Origin: Rutpela maculata
Taxonomy: Eukaryota > Arthropoda > Insecta > Coleoptera > Cerambycidae
Assembly: GCA_936432065.2 (NCBI GenBank)
Contig: OW386287.2
Location: 91,555,688 to 91,619,687 of the forward strand
DNA: 64,000 nucleotides
Direction: 5' to 3'
Positions 44,580 through 53,909 of the stretch are shown in pieces. The position numbers were made by a program, and so were the translations under genes. Below the pieces are notes generated by a model that was given only the letters and a program-made list of their open reading frames with translations, was not told the origin of the DNA and searched no databases. The stretch's first letter is position 1, and every line of letters starts with the position of its first letter.

Positions 44580-46733
44580 TTAATTTCGGGTAGAAAAAAT
44601 ATGGGCTTTGACATGTTTCCTGAATGTGGCTATTGACGGCATTGACTTGATTGCAGGAGGCAGATTATTAAAAATTTTTATCGAATTATATGTGAAGGAT
44701 CTTTTGAATAGGGCAGAGTTATGTTTGGGGACCATATATAAATCACAGGCACGCATCGGACGTGAATGAATATCCGATCCCCTAATCAATTTATCAAATA
44801 AATATACAGGCGTTTGAGTACTGTTAATTTTAAAAATAAGACTTGACATTTGTAGCAGATACCTTTCGTGTAAATTTAACCATTTTGACTCTTGGAAGCT
44901 ATCACTAATATGATCATATTTCCTAAGATTGAAACTGAACCTAATACATGAGTTTTGTATTTTTTGTAGACTAACTTTATCTCTACTTAGAAGTGCTGGC
45001 CAGTACACAATATGACAATAAGTAAGTCCAGATAAAATTAAGGCGTCACACAATTTAAGTTTTAAATCTGTACTCAGAATATCCTTATGCAAATATAACA
45101 TTTTTAGTTTTCCATATGATTTTTTAATAATATTATTTACATTTTCGGCAAATCTTAGATCTACATCCAAGTACAATCCCAAATTTTTACTACAGGTAGA
45201 TGATGTCAAGACCTGGTTATTAATAATAATTTTAAAATCTGCATTTTCTATTATGGCCATTCTATTAAATCCAAATATCAACATTTCCGTTTTAGTTTCA
45301 TTCAGAACTAGGTCATGAGCTTTTGAAATATCTGAAATGATTTGAAGGTCCGAGTTAATTCTGTTGACTGCAGAATCCAGCTCATTTAAATAAAAAGATA
45401 GGTACAGTTGCGTGTCATCAGCATACTGGTGCAATTTACAAAATTTTAAATTGTTATGGAAATCTGCTGTATAAACTGAAAACAGTAATGGCCCCAATAT
45501 GCTACCCTGGGGGACCCCGCGTTCAATAGACTTATTGTCCGAAAATTTTCCATTCAAAATTACCCGTTGATATCTATTATTCAAATAACTACGGATAAGA
45601 GAGATTGCCTGTTCACTCAGACCAAAATATTTCAACTTTGTGCATAGAGTGGCATGATTTAGAGTATCAAACGCCTTGCTAAAATCCAAAAGGACCATGC
45701 AAGTGTTTTTCTTCTCATCACCAGCCCTAAATATATCGTCAGTTACATGTAGCAACGCGGTTGTAGTGCTATGACCTTCACGAAAGCCAGACTGTACCAC
45801 TGGCAAAATATTTTGTTGAGCAAAAAAAGCATTTAACTGGTTTGAGATAATCTTTTCAATAATTTTAGAAATGGTAGGCAGTATACTTATAGGCCTGAAG
45901 TGAGAAATGTCAGTAGGGTTACTATTTTTCGGAACTGGTAATATATTCGAATATTTCCAAGCGCCAGGAAACACATTATGTGTTAAACACATGTTAATAA
46001 TAAATGTCAAATATTCACTTAGATGAGGTAGCACTAACGTTAGCATATTTAAATCAATACCGTCCACCCCTTTTGCATTAGACTTAATAGAACGGACAAT
46101 TTTTTCCACTTCTTCAATACTGACCGTGGAGAAGTTAAGTATTACATTTTCTCTAAATGACCTATTTGAGTATCCTCCCAAAATCATATTATTTTCATAA
46201 TCGTTTGTAACCTGAGGTATGTTGTTGACAAAATAATCATTAAAAACATAAGGATCAGAAAACTTATGGTTGACGTTATTATTCTTACAAGTAATATTTA
46301 AATAATTTAAAGTCTTCCAAAATTCTTTAGGATTCGATTTTGACTTAAACTTAAGGTATGCTTTTTTCTCAGACTTTACTGCCATATTTACAGTATTTCT
46401 AATATCTTTATAATAATTCCAAGCAGCCTCAGAACGAACTTTCTTATATTTACTGTATGCTTTATTTTTAAGTTTTATCATCATCTTAAGGTTATCTGAT
46501 AACCATGGGGCTGGTGGTTTGGATATTCGTACGGTTCTAATTGGTGCATGAATATCGAACAAATAGATTATATTACGATTCCAAAATTCAACCATGTCTT
46601 CAACATTATCATACATATAGATGCACGGCCATTCAACAGAATATAAATCAGTTAAAAATTTATCGTAATCAAATTTAGAAAAATTCCTATATGTATGAAA
46701 AAATTGACATTGTTTACTTTTTCTTATGTTCAA
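44580..46733 (-). CDS. Reverse transcriptase of a non-LTR retrotransposon, intact 717-codon frame
   Basis: Uninterrupted frame with all RT signatures: SNAKGVDGIDLNML, VPKNSNPTDISHFRPISILP, SGFREGHSTTTALLHVTDD, MVLLDFSKAFDTLNHATL (motif A, near residue 348), RGVPQGSILGPLLFSVYTAD (motif B, near 405) and LHQYADDTQLYLSF (motif C YADD, near 436), then the thumb and a C-terminal tail ending KHVKAHIFSTRN. The enzyme would copy element RNA into DNA at a nicked genomic target. The first codon is TTG and an in-frame TAG lies just upstream, so the frame is the 3' part of a polyprotein separated from its endonuclease by two small frameshifts. Low decay implies recent insertion. Confidence 0.93.
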   Translation of the reverse strand: MNIRKSKQCQFFHTYRNFSKFDYDKFLTDLYSVEWPCIYMYDNVEDMVEFWNRNIIYLFDIHAPIRTVRISKPPAPWLSDNLKMMIKLKNKAYSKYKKVRSEAAWNYYKDIRNTVNMAVKSEKKAYLKFKSKSNPKEFWKTLNYLNITCKNNNVNHKFSDPYVFNDYFVNNIPQVTNDYENNMILGGYSNRSFRENVILNFSTVSIEEVEKIVRSIKSNAKGVDGIDLNMLTLVLPHLSEYLTFIINMCLTHNVFPGAWKYSNILPVPKNSNPTDISHFRPISILPTISKIIEKIISNQLNAFFAQQNILPVVQSGFREGHSTTTALLHVTDDIFRAGDEKKNTCMVLLDFSKAFDTLNHATLCTKLKYFGLSEQAISLIRSYLNNRYQRVILNGKFSDNKSIERGVPQGSILGPLLFSVYTADFHNNLKFCKLHQYADDTQLYLSFYLNELDSAVNRINSDLQIISDISKAHDLVLNETKTEMLIFGFNRMAIIENADFKIIINNQVLTSSTCSKNLGLYLDVDLRFAENVNNIIKKSYGKLKMLYLHKDILSTDLKLKLCDALILSGLTYCHIVYWPALLSRDKVSLQKIQNSCIRFSFNLRKYDHISDSFQESKWLNLHERYLLQMSSLIFKINSTQTPVYLFDKLIRGSDIHSRPMRACDLYMVPKHNSALFKRSFTYNSIKIFNNLPPAIKSMPSIATFRKHVKAHIFSTRN

Positions 46734-46756
46734 ACAACAAATCTACCATCATATGA

Positions 46757-47060
46757 TCAGATATACCGTGTTCTTAGAACATTCAGGTCTCTTACCAGAT
46801 CTCTGTTTGATGTTATAATTAAATCTATTAATGTACTTGAATTTTCTGTGATACGCGTAGGTTGTGATATTAATTGATTTAAACCATATTTGTTTAATAA
46901 ATTAGTTAATTGTTTGCAGCTAAAATTTTCACTTATAAAATCGACATTAAGGTCTCCACCAAACAGAATAATATCAAATTCAGTGACAAATTTACACAAC
47001 ATGTTTTCCAGACATTCAAGAGACTGATTAAAATTAGAATTAGGCGGTCTATACAGTGTC
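46757..47060 (-). pseudogene. Endonuclease-domain fragment of the non-LTR element
   Basis: Minus strand reads YRPPNSNFNQSLECLENM, then EFDIILFGGDLNVDF, NKYGLNQLISQPTRI and STLIDLIITSNRDLV. These are the YRPP, GDLNVD and TLIDLI.T motifs of the apurinic-type endonuclease. The SDHMMVDLLFEHKKK stretch leading into the RT is in a third frame, so two frameshifts separate the domains. Confidence 0.87.
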
Positions 47061-47410
47061 TACAATCACTGTAGGTATTACATTGACACATTCACATAAT
47101 ATATTTATTAAATTATTTTATTAAAACCGTAAAGGCCAAACAACAAACATGGTACAAAGGTATTTTTGCTGAGGCCGATGCTAATGATGAGGATGAGGAT
47201 AAGGCAAGTGGAGAGTTTGGAGATAGTGCCGAGGGAAAAGCTAGCACAAAGAAATTTTAGTGTAGGTATATGTGCTATTGTATCATCATATGTACCATAT
47301 AGTAATCTATATATTATTTTTAGTTTGTTTTGTTTCTGTTGGTTCTGTGCTCTGTCTAGTAACCTATATTTTAAGCTTAACTTGTTTCTTTTTATGTTTT
47401 TTGTTCGTAT

Positions 47411-47678
47411 TAGTCTAGGTGCCCACGTACATAAATGCAATTTATACATATCCTCGTATAACTTCTTGTACGGCATCGGGGTTTTTCCAATTCTCTAATT
47501 GTTCGACAAAATATATTTGCCGATTTTCCAGTCCGACGCGTGGAAATCGTCTTTTTTATGCCGAGGACGAACGCCACATTTACGAAAATTTTCGCAGAGG
47601 AAAAAAGTGATTATGCCGTACAAGAAGTTATACGAGGATATGTATAAATTGCATTTATGTACGCGGGCACCTAGACTA
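47411..47678. mobile_element. 268-bp MITE with 67-bp near-perfect TIRs
   Basis: Ends TAGTCTAGGTGCCCACGTAC and its inverse GT(A/A)CGCGGGCACCTAGACTA with one mismatch. The arms extend to CTTCTTGTACGGCAT. Frames on both strands in 47108-47734 are arm sequence. Confidence 0.9.
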
Positions 47679-47734
47679 TATTGTTTGTAATAAATAAAAA
47701 AAATAACTACACAGATTTTAATTTCCCACTGCAC

Positions 47735-48075
47735 AATTTACTTTTCCTACTGCACATTTTGTGTCCAACTGCACGTTAGAATAACCCCTGAATGGTAAAT
47801 CAAAAAGCAGGAATGAAGAAGTATATAAGAAATTTGAAAATTGGTGTCAACAAATGGGTTAATAATCAGTTACGTAAAAATTCATTACATAACTAGTTCT
47901 GTAATAAAACTGACAGTTATGAAAAATATGACGTTTCATAACGTCAAAAATGCATTTAAAATTTGACATTTCATAACGGGGTTAGATAAATGCTTTTACT
48001 TTATTGAATCATATTCAGTAATAGTTAATCCCAAATAAGTTTTAAGTGAAAGAACTCTTATAGTTAAAATAGAGA
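47735..48075. other. Spacer with GTTATGAAA-type inverted motifs
   Basis: Contains GTTATGAAAAATATGACGTT and the inverted TTTCATAACGTC within 47920-47960. Nothing coding. Confidence 0.4.
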
Positions 48076-48231
48076 ATGATAAGTCCACTATTCTGCCCAT
48101 TATCCGGTCTCCCCCAGGGGCCCCACCTAGGTCCACTTTTATTGTTGATTTTTATCAACGACATATCAGTGGAATTAGAATGTAAAGCACTATTATGTGC
48201 GGACAACTTAAAGGTATTTATTATAGTTACT
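48076..48231 (+). pseudogene. RT fragment (motif B and degraded motif C)
   Basis: Reads LSGLPQGPHLGPLLLLIFIN, then DISVELECKALLCADNLKVF. The second catalytic Asp of the ADD motif is changed to Asn. Truncated on both sides. Confidence 0.78.
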
Positions 48232-48236
48232 TATGT

Positions 48237-48353
48237 ACCAAGGGTCGTAAGTGCACTTTCTTTGGTCGAGAATACAGCTTGCAAGCCTAGGCCCGTTCGT
48301 AGGGCCGAAGTTCGTAAGTATTCGAGACCAAAAAATCGCACTGTACGACTCGG
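48237..48353. repeat. Imperfect hairpin-forming inverted repeat
   Basis: Left arm AAGTGCACTTTCTTTGGTCG, AGAATACAGCTTGCAAGCC, TAGGCCC; right arm GGGCCGAAGTTCGTAAGTAT, TCGAGACCAAAAAATCGCAC. The loop is about GTTCGTA. A fold-back MITE is likely. Confidence 0.65.
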
Positions 48354-48654
48354 TGCATATTATACTTTTCATCATACCTATGAATCATTAAACTAGAAAA
48401 ATACGTTATTGTACGGGAGGAAGCGCTGCATTTTTTCGAGGAATTTTATACCGAATAAATTTCATTTTTATCAGTTGATTAATATTCAATAATCAGCAAA
48501 ATGAGCGTCAGCCGCACCCGCGGTGGAGCTAGAGAGGTGACAGCATGTTAAAGTTGAAAAAAAAAATTATGCTACGAGTATTTTCATACTCGAAAAACCA
48601 ACAACTACCCTTATGTTCATATATACAGCTTTGTAAAACTTTTAATATCACTGA

Positions 48655-48742
48655 TACAATAAAAAAAAATATTTCGCGAGCAGGATTTGAACCCGAGAAA
48701 ATAGTGTCAGTCGCCTTACCCACTCCGCTATTTGGCGACTGA
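48655..48742 (-). mobile_element. tRNA-like SINE head
   Basis: On the minus strand: TAGCGGAGTGGGTAAGGCGA (A box) and CTCGGGTTCAAATCCTGCTC (B box) about 35 bp apart, as in tRNA Ser/Leu-type promoters. The acceptor stem does not pair, so a functional tRNA is unlikely. About 100 bp of body follows down to 48545. Confidence 0.65.
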
Positions 48743-48759
48743 GGCCCGGTTTGTAAGAA

Positions 48760-49411
48760 CATAATATGACATGTAGACATACTTGGTGATTTATTTATTT
48801 TTTTTTTTTTTTAAATAATAATAACAATTGGAATGAATTGTAGTTTATGTTCTTTTATGGTACAGCTCATAACGAACATTTTCTTTCTTTTTGTTGTTTT
48901 CCATAGAACTTATATATTTCGAGATATCCAAAGAAACGATGGAAAACGATTTTTTAACAACTTTAACATGCTCTCACCATTAGTTTCACCGCTATCAGAG
49001 TAGCTGACGTTCAGATTGCTGATGTATTAGGGGAAAACTATTATTGTTATGATTTTCAGTCGGTATGAAATGACTTGTTCAAATCAGCGCTGCCTCCCAT
49101 ACTATTAGAGTCCTAGTGGAAAACTATAATTATTTGAGTCAGGTTTCATATTTGCTAAGTAAATAGTAAAGGTAGCGATGCTTGGAATATCCATGGTAAC
49201 CGTCAATATAATAAATTTAGGACGCGGCTTTTATTCCAATGATAACTACTGCCAAGGTAAATTAAATCATATTATTATAATAACTCTGAACATTTTTGAA
49301 AATAATGTCGGATATAGTAGGTATAACAAGTAAGGCTTGTCTGAATTTACTTCCAAAAGAGTTAAAACATTTAATACTTGTTATATAAAAGAGACAATTT
49401 CCCAAATTTAC
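48760..49411. other. Spacer, no gene
   Basis: Mostly unique AT-rich sequence with a T run at 48796-48813. No feature supported. Confidence 0.4.
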
Positions 49412-49416
49412 TTAAT

Positions 49417-49870
49417 GTCCTACAAGTCTGTTATTTTACAATAACCACCCTGTTTTGAGATACATTAAATGAAAAATAACGCCCTAGGGCGTTATGAATA
49501 TCTATAACGCCCTAGGGCATTATAAAATTACAACACAACCCAAAACAAGTAAATTATGAAAGCGGTATTGACAAACAAAATACGTTGCTATGCAACGGCG
49601 GCGTTTACATACAATTTTGATTTTTACTCTCTTTTAAATCAAATCGTTCTGAACATAATAGATATCAAATTAATAAATCGTAAATGTCAAAAAAAAATTC
49701 GAATTAAATAACAGACTTGTAGGACATTAAACGTTGAAGGCGCCACGGGTGTTATAGGATAATGACGCCCTCGGTCGACGTACATTCCCTCGGGCCAGAG
49801 GTCCTCGGGAAGTATACTGCCGACCTCAGTGCGTTATTATCCTTATAACACCCTTGATACCTTAATAACT
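49417..49870. mobile_element. Composite MITE unit, copy 1 of a direct tandem pair
   Basis: The first part (49412-49730) has TIRs TTAATGTCCTACAAGTCTGT and its inverse, and holds two palindromes with AACGCCCTAGGGCGTT. The second part (49747-49853) is another palindrome, GGGTGTTATAGGATAATGAC to GTTATTATCCTTATAACACC, with a loop of about 50 bp. Confidence 0.85.
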
Positions 49871-49875
49871 ATACC

Positions 49876-50278
49876 GTCCTACAAGTCTATTATTTTACAA
49901 TAACCACCCTATTTTGAGATACATTAAATAAAAAATAACGCCCTAGGGCGTTATGAATATCTATAACGCCCTAGGGCATTATAAAATTACAACACAACCC
50001 AGACCAAGTAAATTATGAAAGCGTTATTGACAAACAAAATGCGTTGCTATGCAACGGCGGCGTTTACAAACAATTTTGATGTTTACTCTCTTTTAAATCA
50101 AATCGTTCTGAACATAATAGATGTCAAATTAATAAATCGTAAATGTCAAAAAAAATAATTCGAATTAAATAACAGACTTGTAGGACATTAAACGTTGAAG
50201 GCACCACGGGTGTTATAGGATAATGACGCCCTCGGTGCGTTATTATCCTTATAACACCCTTAATACCTTAATAACTCT
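49876..50278. mobile_element. Composite MITE unit, copy 2, with the second palindrome's loop deleted
   Basis: Directly repeats copy 1 with few differences. The second palindrome (50208-50259) is collapsed to 52 bp by loss of the loop, leaving GGGTGTTATAGGATAATGAC joined through CCCTCG to the inverse arm. Confidence 0.85.
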
Positions 50279-50834
50279 TATTTTCCTAGGGACGTTATGA
50301 AAAATAACGACCCGTTGCCAATATCAACAAGTATTTGATACATAAAGCATCACTTACGATTAACAAAACAATGGAATTAGAGTATACTTACGAGGGAGAT
50401 ATGACGAAAAGGTTATTAATGCCAAAAATTGCAAAATGATCTAAATAAATTCAGAACTGGAGGCAACCATACAAAAACTAAAAACTGGTAAAACAATTGG
50501 GGTCATAGCTAAGGCGCTTAAGTTGGTTAGCGATGATAGTATGAGAAGTCTCAACGGAATATTTATGTTAGAAAATATAGAAGATGGAAATCTAGTCCAA
50601 TGATTGGAGAACTTCAATCTTAGTACCACTACACAAGAAGGGAACGACAAATGTCTGCGATAACTATAGATCCTGGCATTTATATCACACTCTAGTAAAA
50701 TAATACTGTATGTTTTTCAACCGAGACTTCAGCAAATAGGCTTGATTAATAGACGTGGTACTAGAGAACAAATACTGAATTTACAACTTATCGACAAGGA
50801 AAGAGAATATTATGTGTCTATGTACTTTGGTTTT

Positions 50835-51139
50835 TAGAGATGAGTTGCTATTTAACAACCTGTTATTTTATAACTGTTATTTGTAAATAGCATTAACAGA
50901 CTGTTATTTCTGCTAGAAAATAACAGGTGAGAAAATAACAGATAAGCAGCAGCCGACAGCAGCATGATATATAAAATAACGTCTCTGAAATAACATTTGC
51001 AAACTGCGCGCTGCGGTATACGCATGCCAGTACTTCTCGGCGATCTGTTATTTTTAAACTGTTATTTTAAACTGTTATTTCAAAGTAGCAGTAGCAGTTG
51101 AAACTGTTATTGAAAAATAACTGCTTTTACCCATCACTA
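50835..51139. mobile_element. hAT-like MITE with perfect 8-bp TSD inside the RT
   Basis: TSD TTGGTTTT at 50827-50834 and 51140-51147. Ends TAGAGATGAGT and ACCCATCACTA (inverse TAGTGATGGGT). The interior is dense in CTGTTATTT motifs in both orientations, likely subterminal binding repeats. Removing it restores the RT frame across motif A. Confidence 0.92.
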
Positions 51140-51304
51140 TTGGTTTTGTGGACTACCGTAAGGCTTTTGATTATGCGGAATAGGACGATCTAAGGGCTGT
51201 ATGAAGGAGACTCTGCTCTAGTGAAAGTTGACAACATTAACTCTGGCAAGTGCAAAGTTGACAAAGGTGTCAGACAGGGCTTGCGTTCAGTTATCTGTAA
51301 CTTA

Positions 51305-52005
51305 TACCGGGTGGGGCATTTAAGTTGAAAAACTCAAATAACTTGAAAATAAAGAATTCTCGAGAAAAATGTTTCAGACAAAAGTTTAATCATTTGAAAA
51401 GTATGGCTATATTTTTTTTAAAGTTTGGTGAAGGACTTCAAGGTCAACTTCGTTTTTTTTAATGCAAACCCCTATTTTTCTACAGAAAAAAAAATTCTGC
51501 TTTAAAAAATAAACAACTTTTGTTTCTACCATTTTTTTTTTATTTGGTCTCACTGTTTGCGAGTAATTAAGCATTGCACGTAGAAGTAACACATCTCTGT
51601 AACTGGGAAACACAAACATTTTATGGGAAAGTATTAAAAATTTGTGCTGATCCTGATCACATACATTGAATATTGTCTGTTTTCTTGCATTCATCATAAT
51701 TTAAACACGGATAATTTTTTAAAGGTTATTGTTATTTTTTAATCTTTCAGAGATGTGCTACTTCAACGTTCAATGCTTAATTACTCGCAAACAGTGAGAC
51801 CAAATAAAAAATATGGTAGAAACAATAGTTGTTTATTTCTTAGAGTAGAATATGAATTTGTAAAAAAAATAGCATTTGAAAAACCAAAGTTGAAAAAAAT
51901 ATAGCCATTTGATCCCACTTTTCAAATGATGACACTTTTGTCTGAAACATTTTTCTCGAAAATTCTCTATTTTCAAGTTTGTCAACTTAAATGCCCCACC
52001 CGGTA
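51305..52005. mobile_element. 0.7-kb palindromic TIR element (TA target) inside the RT
   Basis: Ends TACCGGGTGGGGCATTTAAG and its inverse CTTAAATGCCCCACCCGGTA, flanked by TA on each side. The two halves are inverted copies across most of the length: TCACTGTTTGCGAGTAATTA on the left and TAATTACTCGCAAACAGTGA on the right. Probably a Tc1/mariner-type fold-back. Confidence 0.88.
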
Positions 52006-52343
52006 TAGTGAACATGTGATGCGACGTGTGCTGGATTGGCAGAGTGGGGTAGTGATGGACGGAGCCAACCTTAGTTGCAGCAAGCGAGGATGAGGTCATA
52101 CACCTGCTGGGCAACCTCCAAACAATAAACTCTGAGTATGGTTTGATTATAAATTACAACAAAATTATCAGCCCAGCAAATGAAAACCACCCAGACACGT
52201 TAAGAATAAGTGATTGTGAGGTAGTAAATAAAATGGTTTACTCTGGAGCGCTTGTGGACAATACCGGAAACTGGGAATATGAAATTTGACGAAAAATACA
52301 AATGACAAGATTTGCATTGTTATTTACCAAGGAAAAATTACAC

Positions 52344-52508
52344 AGATTTACAAAAAAAAAATGTCCGACCAATGGGATTCCATTACCGTACCGTAAGGTT
52401 TTTGACGTGCTGAACACGATACCGTAGTCCGTTTTGCGCCATCACGTCAGAATTTCGAGAAAACTTGTAATAGAATCTCATTGGTCGGACATTTTTTTTT
52501 GTAAACCT
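52344..52508. mobile_element. 165-bp MITE
   Basis: Arms AGATTTACAAAAAAAAAATG with TCCGACCAATGGGATTC on the left and GAATCTCATTGGTCGGAC with ATTTTTTTTTTGTAAACCT on the right. No coding capacity. Confidence 0.85.
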
Positions 52509-52756
52509 ATGTTATCTATATACAGTTTTTACCTGCCGGAAACACAATGAAAAGTTCATTTTCAGGTGTCTCATTCTTTTCTGTTTCATCTCTGTTCCAT
52601 TTTAAGAATTTGTTCACAGTCACTAATACTGTAAGCGGGAAGGAACTGTTAGAAAATGAATATTAAAAAAAATGTATGCAAGATCCTAGGTTTTACTTAT
52701 TCTTTCATATTTTCTTTATAACATCAATTAGTACACAAACAAGTGAGAAATTTCCA

Positions 52757-53909
52757 CCCAGCAAACACAAAAATTGCGGCTCTTAAATGGGCCATTGTAG
52801 CGATCAATGGCTTTCTTATGGCATAGGCTAATCTTTTGTGGTCCATAATAAATTATATGCAGGCGTACCATAGCTTCATGTTGTTATGAATTGCCACATA
52901 ATAACCAGAAATGGTCAATTATTGTGCAACCATAAAAAATGCTGCTTCGGTTTATACGTGGATGGTACTTTTATGGTAATATGCAGGCTAATATTTTTAT
53001 GATTACGCGCATGCGCATTGTGAAAAATCTCTCGAGGCTTCACCGAGCATAGCATTCGCCATTTGCATTTTCGTTCTATATATGCTTGGCCTGTGAGTTA
53101 TTAAAATTTGTGTAATCTGACTTAATCTGACCGTTATTTCTGTAAAATTTGTAGTTTATTTTTTATAGTAATTTGTAATTTGTCATTAATAACTTAATTT
53201 TAACGTTTTTTGTAAATTATTAATGATATTATTTGAGACTACTCGTAAACATTTACTAACCATTCAAATACTTTCTACATTTTAAAATAAATAGCTACAT
53301 ATTCACATAATATAATAAAGACTTCATACTCATCACCATAAATACTGCTTTTAGCATCCGTAATAACGTTTATTAAGATAGCTCAGTTGGTAGAAGAGTC
53401 AGTACTGTAATACGGACAACGGAGACATGCAGGTTCGAACTCCACCGACCGCAATTGGTACAGGTAAGTAAAAATGAATTTAATAACTTAATAAACATTA
53501 TAATTTGCAGGCAACCCTTGTGAGAATAAATTGAAGCTATGGTAAACAATATTAAATATGTAAATAAAATATACGGATGATAACAAACAAATTCATATTA
53601 CAATATTTATGCATTAATAATTACTTCATGTTTATCAAGTAAAATACTTACATGTCAAAGCTGTACTTTTTCGTAAAAAGCGCCCTGAATAATGTATCTA
53701 TATAAAAAAAGTAGAATCTCCATACATCGTACTTTATGGATGTATAAATATTATTGTACACTGTTGGCAAATTGAAGGATGGCCAGCTGCTGGCCGGTGG
53801 GACATTTCGCCAATGGTCCGCTTGTGGCTCCCCATGAAAGTGCCAATTATGATAATGCTGGCGACGGTGCATATGACCATTTATGTGCCAATTATGAGTG
53901 TTTGCTGGG
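52757..53909. mobile_element. 1.15-kb element with CCCAGCAAACAC ends
   Basis: Perfect 12-bp TIRs CCCAGCAAACAC / GTGTTTGCTGGG. Both ends are filled with scattered CCATAA/TTATGG-like and AATTATG/CATAATT motifs (52780-53000, 53800-53895). No target duplication is obvious. The interior includes a tRNA-like segment at 53375-53454 and no transposase frame. Confidence 0.75.
53375..53454 (+). other. tRNA-like segment (pseudo-tRNA or SINE head)
   Basis: A box GATAGCTCAGTTGGTAG and B box AGGTTCGAACTCC about 40 bp apart. The anticodon arm and acceptor stem do not form cleanly, so I do not call a working tRNA. It lies in the middle of the CCCAGCAAACAC element. Confidence 0.6.

Larger units (their letters stand above)
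44181..47104 (-). mobile_element. Non-LTR retrotransposon (Jockey/CR1-like), 5'-truncated
   Basis: Minus-strand element with part of an endonuclease domain (46757-47060), a long RT frame (44580-46733), about 370 bp of 3' UTR and a terminal (ATT)n tail at 44187-44216. The 5' end near 47104 lies inside the endonuclease domain, so it is dead on arrival. Confidence 0.9.
50441..52300 (+). pseudogene. RTE-like reverse transcriptase, split by inserted DNA elements
   Basis: Readable pieces in order: ELEATIQKLKTGKTIGVIAK (GK.PG region), LHKKGTTNVCDNYRS (KKG...C.NYR motif), KEREYYVSMYFGF then GFVDYRKAFDYAE (motif A with catalytic Asp; split by the element at 50835-51139), LYEGDSALVKVDNINSGKCK, VDKGVRQGLRS (motif B, GVRQG), then after the element at 51305-52005 MRRVLDWQSGVV, AASEDEVIHLLGNLQTINSE and YGLIINYNKI. 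The FVDY.KAFD and KGVRQG motifs point to RTE-type or related non-LTR elements. Stops and frameshifts are present. Confidence 0.82.

Noticed and set aside
47108..47734. Several overlapping frames of 60-120 codons
   Set aside because: They read through the inverted arms of the MITE at 47411-47678 on both strands.
53375..53454. Functional tRNA gene
   Set aside because: A and B boxes are present, but acceptor and anticodon stems do not pair and the segment sits within a transposon.
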